Below are positions 51,501 to 58,601 of a stretch of 58,601 bases of DNA, piece after piece. A model generated the notes under the pieces. That model was given only the letters and a program-made list of their open reading frames with translations, was not told where the DNA came from and searched no databases. The stretch's first letter is position 1, and each line of letters opens with the position of its first letter. The stretch comes from Lingula anatina (taxonomy: Eukaryota; Brachiopoda; Lingulata; Lingulida; Lingulidae), in contig NW_019775014.1 of NCBI RefSeq assembly GCF_001039355.2, positions 417,108 to 475,708 on the forward strand, read 5' to 3'. A program made the translations under genes and the position numbers.

Positions 51501-54500
51501 TTTCCTTATACAGAGGGAGTTTCAGTTCTATTCAGGAAACCTGCAGGGTTTCTGCACTACAGCATTGAAGACTGTTCGCCATTTCTATTTTCAACTGTGA
51601 ACAGATAAAATAAATACAAATTTTCTGTTTTATTTTTTACTTTACGAAAGAAAAAAAAGAAAGAAAAAAAGCCTCAGTCTCCTCATTTAGGCACCATTAA
51701 ACAGTTTGCTATTTCTACAGTTTTTTTTTTTTCAAGATAGAAATTATCATTTCATTTTGTATATAGTTTCTTTCATGTTTCCTATTTATCCCAAAAGAGC
51801 CCTCTCAAAGACATGGTGTTGCATTTCATACAACAGAACATAATAATGGATAATAAATTGTTTTTCTTCATCAGTGCTAGCAAAGGATATCATCTATCAC
51901 CAATGAATCATAGATGACAAGCTATTTTGTATTCTATTGGCAGGTGCTTTTATTGCTTTTATCCCATCTTTGTAAAAAAAATCTTATTCATGCCTGGTCT
52001 GGTCTCTATGGCAACAAGCCATAGTACGGGTCAATGACCACTTCTCCTGCCATATCTGAAGGGTCCAGCTAACAGAGGTCAAAGTTGAGTTATTAAGACT
52101 GAGATTGTCCAGTTCAGGGTGACTTCTGACCAGTTCACTGGGAATATCTGGACTGTGCAGACATCACAGGGTCTAGCTGAGGTCTCAGGATAATCTGATT
52201 CAGATAATTCACTTCACTGTCACGTGAACTGGACGATTGGTACAAGGTAGAGCCGCCTGAGATGAGGTGTGAAGTACTGCACATTGTTAATAGAAAGCAG
52301 TGAGGTCTTTGTAAACTTCACATTGGCAGAAAAATGAACTATTGAGTTTATTATTATTATGGTTTAATTATTCTTTGGCATTTTTACTAAGTTGGAGAAT
52401 TGTGTAGATTTTGAAGTTTTTATTGGGGTTTTTATTGCAGTTTTTATTGAAGATGGGGCTAGCTTTCTCAGAAAGCTGACTTAGTCTGCTAAATAAGACA
52501 AGCCATAGGAAAAGGTTATACCACAAAGGATCAAATTATCTTTAACAAAAAATGTGACATCTGACTAGACAGCAATGTATGCCTGCTAAAGTCCTTTGAC
52601 GTAGAGAGGTTAACATGTTTTTTATCATTCAAGCTCATCTTCAACATCTGGCAGAAACATTAAGTCATTATTTCTATTATTACTCTTCCATTCTTTCCAG
52701 CACTTCACTTGACGCAGGATACGAAATTGTAAATACAAAGGTCGGAAAAAAACTTGTATATATTTTTCATTATCAAACTGAAAATAACAACATTTATATT
52801 TTTAGACACCAGCTGAGGGGAAATTGTCAAAAACAAGCCAGCTCAATCAGAAGATAAGAAAGGACCAATAAAAAACATAAAGAGAAGAGCCAATTGCTGA
52901 GATACTGAGGACAATTCATCATACAATGATACAAAGAACTTCAAGCTACAAACCAGTGATACTTAATAACACCTTGGAGGAGAGGAAAGGTCGCCACCTT
53001 AGAAACTAATGGACACACTATGTCCATGAGTACACAGCCAACACCAGTGAATGATGGTACCCCCCTGAACGCCACTGTGTCAGACCCGCACTCACAGCAG
53101 CACATATGGCACACTGTGGTCACACTCTCCGTGGTGGCGGCAATCGTCATCGTCGTGATTCTAGCATACAAGGTATTTCGTAGGACAGTAAGGAATACAC
53201 TTTGATGAACAGCTATGCTGACATAACAGCCTAAAGTTTTGTCTGTGAACAACATCATAAACACAGATTTTTTATAATTCTTGGCGCAGGTGATATTTCG
53301 AGGACAGTCAGGGTTCCACTCTGACAAATGCAATAGCATGGAAGAACGCCTGTTCATTATGTATCTAAGCAAAGGAAAGAATTCTATGGGGAAAATGACA
53401 AATACAATATGACCATTTGCTGACATAGCAGTATTAAATAATTTCCGTTAATTACTTTTGGAACCTAGATCAAACAAGCAGGGTTACAACATGACAAGTA
53501 ATTTTGCTGATATTTCATTAATTAGGGAATCTCTGACAAGGATATCAGGACGGATTCAGATGTTTGTGTAAGCACCACAGCAAACAAGATATATCTCACA
53601 ACACAGATAGACACTGTCTGACAGTTATCATTATACAAGACTGTGAACATCTTAGTGTGAAATACTCATGATAAATGACCTCTCCTAGCTATAGACTCCA
53701 AAAATACAACCGAGAACATGCTAAAAACTGAATGTTAGTCAGAGAGAATTTACATCAAGACTAAGGTGGTACAAATTGGATAAAGTTCACAGAGATTTCA
53801 TCCTAATAATGGATTTTCTAAATGACATTTTATGGTCTGAGATAAAGACATCAATGTCACTCGGCACCATTATCTTCTTCAAGCGACAGGGATATATTCC
53901 AGTGTTTATCTGATGTTACGATCTAAACAGAATGAAAGGTTTCATTCAGAGAAAGACATTTTTTTAGAGGACAGCAATGTGCAAATAGGCTTCTTCACAT
54001 TTGTAACAGTCTACTGGAGAATAAAACCACTTCACAGAATTCTTATGAAGATCAAATGGAAGGAAATATAATGAGAAATAAAACTGTATTCAGGCCCAAA
54101 ATGTAAAATGACAGTTATTTGTTGAAAGGTTACACATATCATAGTGAGGCCTAAATTTGACAATGGAGAATTTAGAAATTGACAGCTTTGGCAAACTACA
54201 GATCCTGAAGCTGAGAAATCTGCTGTCAGTAATCAATGTTAAGACCTCACACACTCTAGAGCTGTCAAAATCTGTCTTCTGATAAATTGGCAAGAGTGAA
54301 ATGATAACTAACAATCACACTTTCTTTGTTTTACAAAGGGTGTTTAGACAGGTGTGGATGTATATTATTGTACATACAACCAAATTTGTAGCAGATTTTA
54401 TTTTGTACAAAATAAAATGAAATATTTTTCCTCTGGGCTTTTTTTCCCCAATGTGTATTTTTCAAAAAAAAAAAAAAAAAAAAAAAAGCCCTGATATTGT

Positions 54501-57500
54501 CTGCTCAGCATGACCCAGGTAATCTAGTAGCTTACATGAAAGAAACTGCTAATGCACCTGGCCATTTAGACATTTTTGAAACGGATTCTAAAAAATGCTT
54601 CTTATCAAAGTGTCAATTTTTAAAACGAAAACAACATTTCATGCAAAAAAAAAAACTGATAAAAAGAAAAGTTTCATCAACTCTTGCATGCTCTAAATGT
54701 CAATTGTTTTTCTAAGAAAACTTTGGTCTAGGAATATGTTCTACATGCAAAAAGAAGAAAATCGGTAACAAAGAGAATATCTCACAATACTTTCTCCTAA
54801 GACAAAAATAGAAAATAATCATGGTATATAAATTCTGCCATATTTGATATTACAAATCCCATAGATGGTTACCTTAATAGAAAAACAGCACTTCTATCTT
54901 GCTCCCATAATCCATTTATGTTAGAAAACTCTCTTGGAGACCATACCATAATGATTATAAAACTTGTTTATATGATAAAACACACAAAAGAACAACAGAT
55001 AAAATTAACAGCAATTTTTACATTATGTACAGTGATCAAATAAGTTAAATCTTATTTCAATTCTAATACCACAGGGCCCAAGTTATGACTCTGCATCCGC
55101 AGTTGAAGGGTTGGTGAGCAATAACAGTACGTCTATCCAACTAATGATAGTACTCTAAATAATGTAATAGAACATTCTTTAAGTGTTCAGTTAGTGGAGG
55201 AATATTAAAGAACCAGGCAGGCAGGTTAACAATCAGAGGTTGGCCTCTCACCCAGGAGTGCCGCACACTGGGAAGATGAAGTATGGAAACAAATTGGCCT
55301 AACAAGGAGCACATTCATCACAGCATTGATTTTTTCTGAAGTGTTTTCTACTTAAACATCCAATCTCTTAGTGCCTAAAGCCCAACTCCAATTATCTGTC
55401 CAGAATTGAGAGTGCTTGAAACTGTTTTTTTTTTTCTAATAGTGGATCTCAAAAGATTGAGAGAACCATCTCTTTCCAAACAGCTAGTGTGATTAATTGT
55501 CAGTTCAACCCAAACACTTCCCTTCAGACAAGACTTGGAAAAACTGAAATATACTCATGGGAGTTAACTTGACTTAAAAGAGAGAAGTTTCCTGCTTGAA
55601 ATTAATTAACCACTTATGGAAAATGTCCAGTGTGCTTTAATGGAAATGAAAAACCCTTGTCTAACAAAACTTCTATTCAAAACATCATTTATAATTGTTG
55701 GATCATACATGGGAGAGATGAAGGAATCTTAGAATCTCAAAATTCTGTGTATTATGTAATACTGAGTTTCACAGCTAACACATATCGTCTTCAGCTGAGA
55801 CTGAATTTTCCCAAAATCCAAACATTCACGCAACACTAAAATATCATAGATTTTTGTCTACATGAAATTTTCACTGTATAACTGGATGTTGAATTTCAGA
55901 GGTATTTGAGCTTTTCAGTAACAGCTGGTTACAGCAACCGTTTTCCATACCACAATCTATGGAGTCAGCTACATTGTTTCATTAAAATACAAATATTTCT
56001 CAGAGCATCACCAAAGACACAGCAAATGTTATAAAATATGAAACTCAGATTGAAATTATACAGAAATACAAGACATCACATGCTGTCATCTTTTGATCTA
56101 TTCATGTACACTACACTCACCTGCCACTTTCAGTCTGACGTCCGAGGGGAGATGTTTAGCAAGGCATCCTAAAACAGTGAGAACTCTACCCATAGTGCTG
56201 AAGTCTACCTCTGAGAACAAAAGGAATCCATTAATCACATCAATTGTGTTGCAAAAGTAATCCGATATGCATAGAATTCATTTTTATAAGAATACATTGC
56301 ATGCAAACCACTGTACTTTGTAAGGGGATAATGTCTCATACAAATATATATCTGTCATTCTTTGCTAGTGGTTACAAAATGTTGAATTTGGCCAAAAATT
56401 TCAAATGTTCTCTGGGAAGCTGTAATTTTGCGCTGTGATAGCTACACCATCAACGTTTATCATTTCATAAATAGGGAAACAACAGATGCCCTTTCTATGG
56501 CACACAGGGGACTTCTTACTAAACTGGAATACTGTCAAAATTCAAGTTTGCATGCTTCCTTCTGTTGCAGTAACAAAATTGATCACCTGTGGCAGACGAC
56601 ATGTTGGTATCCCAGTAGTCCAGAACAAAGCTTGAGTTAAACTTGCCAAGATGAGGCGCCATCTCAGCCAACAGCATCCACACCCCCTGGGAATGAAACA
56701 GCAGACGTCAGACGACATTTGTGATGAAGAGAAGTGAAACGTGGAATCTAAGTGTCATTCAGTATTCACTAGTGATAGATGGCATTTATCATTCAAAATA
56801 GCTGCTTACAACAAGACAAAATGTTTAAAGGTATTTCTAAGTTAAATTAATGGAATATATTGCTTTTACATTTAAATCGTTCATTCTAAACCAACTTCCA
56901 AGTATTCGGAATAAGTATACAAACAATAAACAAACACTACGACTATTAACAGTATTGTGAAGAAACTTACAGCATTGTTTTCTGTCCCTATATGTGTCTG
57001 CAGTACACTGACCACACTGGCCTTCAACTGACCCTGGCGAGACAGGTGTTGACAAGCCCTCTGCAGGAATCGTCTGGGAAGAAATATTACACTTATACAC
57101 CCTACTGTATGAAGTTTTGATTTAGACAGTTTGGCAAATGTTACTGCCTAAACACCTAACAAACACTTGGAATTAATACTTGCAAACTGAGTCATAGATA
57201 CTGGCCATAAGACTAAAAAAAACCATATCTTACCTCAGGTCCACACCTTCATTTCCAGCCATGATACCCAGAATGCTCCACGCCATCTTGTGCTCGGGCT
57301 CTGTGGACCTGAAAATGCATGGCACGATGTCAGCTTTTCTTTATCAATAACAGTGACAGTTCTGTGTGAGACCAGTAATGAGTACTGGATGTTGAAAGGT
57401 AATACTATTGCCTTTATAAATAATAACCATTGCTTAGACTGACTACTCAGCGTTCTTAAAATCAACTTTCTCAACAATCCACCAGAGAAGACAAAGTACA

Positions 57501-58274
57501 TACTGCTCAAACAATACATTTCATTCTTCGGATCTAAATGAAATATGGATGTATAATATTTCACACAATTCAATGCCACATTTCAGAAAACTTTTCCAAA
57601 CATCAGTACCAACTGAAGTTCTTGTTAGCAAACAGCAACACTGACAGATATTGTAAGTCCAGAATTGAAAATCTGCTTATATCTTCCACAAGGTTACCCC
57701 CAACAAACCATATGTCCTTTACCTGTGATAAGGCACAATGTTGTTCAGCAGAATGTCCTGCACTATCTCCATACACCTCTCCTGGGCTCCAGTCTCTCTG
57801 TCCATCACCATAGGGAGGACGCCGTCCAGCCATAAGCTGAAGAGGTAAACATTTTGACAATACAACATTACTGACTGTCTCATTATTAATAGTATTCTTT
57901 AACAGTTATCATGTCCACTACGATGGGAAGTGAGCATTGCATTAGTTAGGAAATATTGAGCATTATGTGACTCCTTTTATATTAAGGTTTAAATTTATAA
58001 CATATTTCATCACACAGAGAAGCTACAGTTATTTTTCAATCAAATCAGTGGAAACTAAAGTACACATATCAGTTATGATTTAATCTTTTGAAACATCCAT
58101 CCAAACATTTCATGCATCCATATTATTTCCAACAGAAAGAAAACTGTCTGTCACTTACCTCTGTACCGTCCTGTTATCTGGCATCTCCATGAGAAGTTGT
58201 GTCAGTGACATCATGGCCTGCTTCCTCACTGACAGCGCCGGGTCCTGGCATCTCTCATTTAGAATGTCCAGGTC
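22910..58274 (-). CDS. NCAPD3: Condensin-2 complex subunit D3 (CAP-D3), 5' end outside window
   Basis: Twenty-seven exons join without a phase error to 977 residues plus TGA. Coordinates, 5' to 3': 58274-58159, 57836-57723, 57308-57234, 57073-56971, 56686-56587, 56210-56121, 39283-39207, 37603-37483, 33518-33378, 31529-31395, 31125-30996, 29523-29415, 29176-29092, 28873-28699, 28371-28287, 27519-27430, 27072-26962, 26637-26578, 26274-26190, 25930-25797, 25341-25181, 24836-24638, 24439-24370, 24041-23925, 23782-23689, 23294-23258, 23029-22910. The protein matches CAP-D3, the HEAT-repeat subunit of condensin II that binds the SMC2/SMC4/CAP-H2 core in the nucleus and shapes mitotic chromosomes. 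Diagnostic stretches are [35 protein letters not shown]-like sequence and [13 protein letters not shown]. Vertebrate CAP-D3 is about 1,500 residues, so roughly the first third is missing to the right. Confidence 0.96.
23098..23139. repeat. Poly-A tract in NCAPD3 intron
   Basis: About 42 consecutive A on the plus strand (poly-T in the sense direction of NCAPD3) lie about 70 bp upstream of the last exon's acceptor. It could be the tail of a retroposed element, but no body was recognised. Confidence 0.9.
24935..25168. repeat. Dispersed repeat containing GCGCAGACCTCCGCCAAG
   Basis: The block runs from GAGAGCGCAGACCTCCGCCAAG through GATCCTGATCACCACCAAAA and CCTGAAAATTTCATCAAAAT to CATAACCTCCTTAGCGGAGG. 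This wording recurs in the genomes of many marine animals as a SINE-like interspersed repeat (recalled, not searched). It fills much of the intron between two NCAPD3 tail exons and ends 12 bp from the splice donor at 25180. Confidence 0.6.
26652..26684. repeat. (AAAT)n microsatellite
   Basis: A short A/T tetranucleotide tract lies next to the acceptor of the NCAPD3 exon at 26637-26578. Confidence 0.85.
28086..28233. mobile_element. Small fold-back element in NCAPD3 intron
   Basis: GGACTTTTGCTGAATGCAATCACATTAACAGA near 28097 and the complement of TTAATCTGTTGATCAGACTGCATTCAGCAAGAGTCC near 28196-28231 form inverted ends around a short core. A related sequence lies at 16206. The exact ends and target duplication were not resolved. 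Confidence 0.5.
28287..31529 (-). CDS. NCAPD3: NCAPD3 exons 10-15 in window (Cnd1 domain)
   Basis: Exons 31529-31395, 31125-30996, 29523-29415, 29176-29092, 28873-28699 and 28371-28287 cover the conserved condensin subunit-1 domain (PF12717 family), about residues 345-555 of the visible protein. Strongly conserved motifs are [77 protein letters not shown] and [15 protein letters not shown]. This is the best evidence for D3 rather than D2 identity. Confidence 0.95.
29586..30717. mobile_element. PIF/Harbinger-like non-autonomous element (1.13 kb)
   Basis: Inverted ends share CCCCTTTACACTGGACGGCG and continue as TCCTTTCTGCGTCC for at least 33 bp. TAA flanks both sides (29583-29585 and 30718-30720), a 3-bp duplication of the TWA type used by PIF/Harbinger. 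Both flanks of an AT-richer centre are packed with scattered GGACGC and complementary GCGTCC repeats, which produce long but meaningless open frames (for example 29634-29867). No transposase was seen, so it must move in trans. It makes up 1132 of the 1472 bp of the NCAPD3 intron 29524-30995. Confidence 0.8.
31674..31841. mobile_element. CAGGGGC-family MITE, copy in NCAPD3 intron
   Basis: It has the same sequence plan as the element at 50161-50329: CAGGGGCAGAT...CTGTCTTCT...TTCAAGTTTACA...GTATCTAATTTTTTCTG...ATATCTCTGGATCCACCCCTG. Flanking pentamers are GAAGC and GAAAC, one mismatch from a 5-bp target duplication. Confidence 0.7.
31842..33377. other. NCAPD3 intron sequence, nothing further seen
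   Basis: This is the remainder of the intron between exons 31529 and 33378. It is AT-rich, without open frames of interest. A CTTTTGG/CCAAAAG-type phrase near 32390 may be a degraded repeat. Confidence 0.5.
33378..39283 (-). CDS. NCAPD3: NCAPD3 exons 7-9 in window
   Basis: Exons 39283-39207, 37603-37483 and 33518-33378 encode [20 protein letters not shown], a less conserved linker, and then [20 protein letters not shown] followed by VFMLVQSLI. The last is a well-conserved CAP-D3 segment. The intron between the last two exons is almost entirely one TTAA-flanked transposon. A MITE ends about 10 bp from the donor of the first. Confidence 0.92.
33550..37166 (-). mobile_element. TTAA-flanked DNA transposon (3.6 kb), decayed
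   Basis: Both ends carry TGTCCACGAGA..ACCAG as inverted repeats followed by further imperfect similarity (a shared GTGGGGGT and CGGATTT). Each end abuts TTAA (33546-33549 and 37167-37170). A TTAA target is characteristic of the piggyBac and Kolobok superfamilies. The first bases inside TTAA (GAGCT.. / GTGTG..) are not the usual piggyBac CCY, so the class stays open. The interior holds remnants of a minus-strand gene. The element fills 3.6 of the 4.0 kb of the NCAPD3 intron 33519-37482. Confidence 0.65.
34863..36407 (-). pseudogene. Decayed gene inside TTAA-flanked element
   Basis: From an ATG at 36407 ([20 protein letters not shown]) the minus strand shows frame pieces interrupted by stops. 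These include [20 protein letters not shown] (about 36195-36136), [18 protein letters not shown] continuing to [20 protein letters not shown] (about 35555-35370), and a last open piece ending 34863 with [19 protein letters not shown] donor-like GTAAGA near 35984 suggests an old intron. The family was not recognised; by position it should be the element's transposase or a captured gene. Confidence 0.4.
37604..39206. other. NCAPD3 intron
   Basis: AT-rich intron with poly-A near 38006 and poly-T near 38349. Its 5' end (in gene sense) holds a CAGGGGC-family MITE remnant. No other feature was supported. Confidence 0.5.
39057..39196. mobile_element. CAGGGGC-family MITE remnant next to splice donor
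   Basis: It contains GACCGTCTTCTGGAAGACAGT, TTTACATAAACAAGTATTTA, GAAGACTGTCAAAAAATATCTCTGGACCTGCCCCTG and so matches the family at 50161. The left end has decayed. The right end lies about 10 bp from the donor of the NCAPD3 exon 39283-39207. Confidence 0.6.
42020..42706 (+). CDS. Single-pass membrane protein nested in NCAPD3 intron (gene A)
   Basis: 228 residues read from ATGAGTACA. Residues 1-57 are rich in Thr and carry four N-glycosylation sequons (N11, N14, N25, N31). Residues 58-80 form one hydrophobic helix ([19 protein letters not shown]), followed by KLCARSMK, which predicts N-out/C-in topology without a cleaved signal. The 148-residue tail has paired cysteines (CSC, CIC, CC), an acidic stretch ([10 protein letters not shown]) and a YVFV sorting-type motif near the end. 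The frame is open upstream to 41942, but the start at 42020 matches the MST start of the paralogous 61-residue genes and lies just after a good acceptor (41979). A plausible non-coding first exon ends at 41227 (AACG|GTAAGT). An AATAAA lies at 42833. No known family was recognised. Confidence 0.72.
   Translation: MSTVRTHFLDNVTNFTLPPNPDVLNITQELNRTGTTETVSLTTAEISLPQEQTETWEIIALRSVITIVIIAAVIGILALIYKLCARSMKSPTEHAISDGHGPFQEVHIGDRCSCGTTKNYRKDQEIFATNQSGVCICETSFLEGGVLKNVAKKRSPRDHILHLTKEQAKYLFTDKKLKCCKNECLSMEYVPSIDCDDESGDTETASYGAGETDYVFVTYEKGRDVPNY
42833..42838 (+). terminator. Polyadenylation signal of gene A
   Basis: AATAAA lies 127 bp after the stop codon of the nested membrane-protein gene. This supports it being a transcription unit rather than a chance open frame. 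Confidence 0.5.
42839..47892. other. Intron sequence between nested genes
   Basis: AT-rich. It contains the 44-bp tandem repeat and a candidate 27-bp exon at 45130-45156 (TTTTTCAG before, GTGAGT after) that could be a non-coding 5' exon of the downstream nested genes. It also contains CT and poly-T tracts near 46360 and 47425. An open frame at 46571-46849 shows no recognisable features. Confidence 0.4.
43172..43345. repeat. Four-copy 44-bp tandem repeat
   Basis: Four consecutive copies start at 43172, 43216, 43260 and 43304, each reading TTGGRAYCATTTTTATAATG and continuing AATGTACATCTATCAGAGAT. Copies differ at one or two sites; the last carries GTACGTC. Confidence 0.92.
47893..47945. mobile_element. 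Truncated CAGGGGC-family MITE at duplication border
   Basis: CAGGGGCGGATTAAGGCC, TCTGGAAGACAGTCAG and TTCAAGTTTAC match the left half of the element at 50161. It stops in a run of C where the 3-kb duplication unit begins. Confidence 0.65.
49917..49937 (+). promoter_or_regulatory. uORF overlapping the gene B1 start
   Basis: ATG GAC ACA CTA TGT CCA TGA reads as a six-codon upstream frame. Its stop overlaps the second ATG of gene B1 (ATGA at 49934-49937). The same arrangement is kept in the second copy. A start-stop overlap of this kind can support termination-reinitiation; here it is only a sequence observation. Confidence 0.45.
49928..50113 (+). CDS. 61-residue single-pass membrane protein (gene B1)
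   Basis: The short frame [20 protein letters not shown]... has one glycosylation sequon (N17), a hydrophobic helix at about 32-50 ([19 protein letters not shown]) and a basic end [11 protein letters not shown], so N-out/C-in topology is expected. The plan parallels gene A: MST start, Thr/Pro-rich sequon-bearing ectodomain, a Trp before the helix, SV...IVI...YK in the helix, then basic residues. The coding stretch is richer in GC than its flanks. Against the copy at 53020 it differs at three third positions, all synonymous. Upstream sequence (49526-49816) carries frame-breaking differences between copies and is probably 5' UTR. Function unknown. Confidence 0.65.
   Translation: MSMSTQPTPVNDGTPLNATVSDPHSQQHIWHTVVTLSVVAAIVIVVILAYKVFRRTVRNTL
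50161..50329. mobile_element. CAGGGGCGG MITE with exact 5-bp target duplication
   Basis: Ends are CAGGGGCGGAT and ATCCGCCCCTG, flanked by AACAA (50156-50160 and 50330-50334). Unit 2 of the tandem duplication has the uninterrupted site (GTGAACAACATC near 53246-53257), giving a filled/empty pair that defines the element precisely. Length 169 bp, no coding capacity. Superfamily is uncertain; the ends and 5-bp duplication fit an hAT-like group. Confidence 0.88.
51048..53967. repeat. 3-kb tandem duplication, unit 2
   Basis: Second copy of 47955-51046, lacking the MITE. Its right end (GAAAGACATTTTTTT then AGAGGACAGC) continues into unique sequence. Divergence from unit 1 looks like a few per cent, with small indels, so it is either a recent duplication or two haplotypes in series. 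Confidence 0.9.
53020..53205 (+). CDS. 61-residue single-pass membrane protein (gene B2)
   Basis: It encodes the same 61 residues as gene B1: sequon at N17, transmembrane helix at about 32-50 and a basic C-terminus. The three nucleotide changes (TCG/TCA, GCA/GCG, AAA/AAG) are silent. The overlapping upstream uORF is also intact (ATGGACACACTATGTCCATGA). Nested antisense in the same NCAPD3 intron as gene A. Confidence 0.65.
   Translation: MSMSTQPTPVNDGTPLNATVSDPHSQQHIWHTVVTLSVVAAIVIVVILAYKVFRRTVRNTL
53968..56120. other. Intron sequence right of duplication
   Basis: AT-rich with a poly-A tract at about 54466-54487. Open frames at 54497-54715 and 55630-55839 have no recognisable features and are probably chance. 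Confidence 0.5.
56121..58274 (-). CDS. NCAPD3: NCAPD3 exons 1-6 in window (HEAT repeats)
   Basis: Six compact exons (116, 114, 75, 103, 100 and 90 bp) encode about 199 residues of paired helices. They include the HEAT-like [40 protein letters not shown] and [20 protein letters not shown]. The first visible exon starts after TTTTCACAG in phase 0. Introns here are short (about 0.3-0.5 kb), in contrast to the 16.8-kb intron that follows. Confidence 0.93.
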
Positions 58275-58601
58275 CTGTGAAAATTAGTATGATACATGAA
58301 CAGTTTAAGAAGCTTCTAAGAGATAAACATATCCATTGTAAACTAGAGGATCAGAGAGGCGATACCGCCTCCAAATATTGTACCACCGCTGGAGCAAACA
58401 CATTCGTATAGACCCCCACATACACAAAATAAGGGACACAGCCACCAGTTTTGTGCTTGACAAGCTGTAAAAATGCAATCAACAAGAATTTTTAAACTAT
58501 TGCGAAAAATATATATGGTACAATCAAATTTAAGTTCTTCGTAAGGTAGGTCAAGGGTCAATTTCAAGGTCACAGTAAATTGCCAGTATATGACTTCCTA
58601 T
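58275..58601. other. NCAPD3: NCAPD3 intron at right edge
   Basis: Sequence upstream (gene sense) of the first visible NCAPD3 exon. A short inverted repeat around GAGGCGATACCGCCTC at about 58353-58372 is visible. No further exon was found before the window ends. Confidence 0.6.

Larger units (their letters stand above)
39284..56120. other. NCAPD3: Giant NCAPD3 intron (16.8 kb) hosting antisense genes
   Basis: The exon ending at 56121 (…GTG GCA G|GTGAGT) joins in phase to 39283 (CAG|CT GAC CTG). This leaves an intron about ten times longer than most others in the gene. It contains, on the plus strand, the membrane-protein genes at 42020, 49928 and 53020, plus MITEs, a 44-bp tandem repeat and a 3-kb tandem duplication. 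I did not find missed NCAPD3 exons in it, and the phase does not require any. Confidence 0.85.

Noticed and set aside
1-58601. CRISPR arrays, tRNA or rRNA genes, bacterial operons
   Set aside because: The only regularly spaced repeats are the 44-bp and 320-bp tandem units without spacers, and no cloverleaf or rRNA sequence was noticed; the window is animal nuclear DNA.

Overview
This is a eukaryotic, intron-rich, AT-rich animal genomic window. The sarcoplasmic calcium-binding-protein (SCP) array, a DUF547 gene and a condensin II subunit, together with many small non-autonomous DNA transposons and dinucleotide, tetranucleotide and poly-A tracts, point to a marine invertebrate, most likely a bivalve mollusc. 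That assignment is an inference from gene style; no sequence here names the species. Gene models were built by hand from splice sites, codon phase and family similarity.

Layout. (1) 1-11.9 kb, plus strand: an array of EF-hand SCP genes. There is an exon fragment at 535-691, a divergent and apparently chimeric gene at 2932-4873, and two almost identical copies at 8381-9902 and 10805-11599. The last two are separated by a 523-base N gap. Two complete copies have an upstream exon coding for a basic, mitochondrial-presequence-like N-terminus. (2) 12-16.4 kb: no confident gene, but a repeat family with a conserved reading frame and a CRE/YY1-like promoter patch. (3) 16.476-19.420 kb, plus strand: five exons encoding a complete DUF547 domain; the true 5' end is unresolved. 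(4) 22.910 kb to beyond the right edge, minus strand: NCAPD3 (condensin II HEAT-repeat subunit CAP-D3). It has 27 in-phase exons giving 977 C-terminal residues; the N-terminal third lies outside the window. It converges with the DUF547 gene.

NCAPD3 introns are mostly 0.1-4 kb, except one of 16.8 kb (39284-56120). That intron holds, on the opposite strand, a small family of single-pass membrane proteins: a 228-residue gene at 42020-42706 and two 61-residue copies at 49928 and 53020. The 61-residue copies lie inside a ~3 kb tandem duplication. This nested family is the best candidate for something undescribed.

Transposable elements dominate the rest. They include a TTAA-flanked 3.6 kb element carrying a decayed gene, a TAA-flanked PIF/Harbinger-like element of 1.13 kb, two MITE families with 5-bp target duplications, and several fold-back elements. 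Three of the four isolated single-N characters lie at joins between duplicated sequence, and the fourth lies in a copy of one of the repeat families involved. Some copy number here may therefore be an assembly or haplotype artefact.
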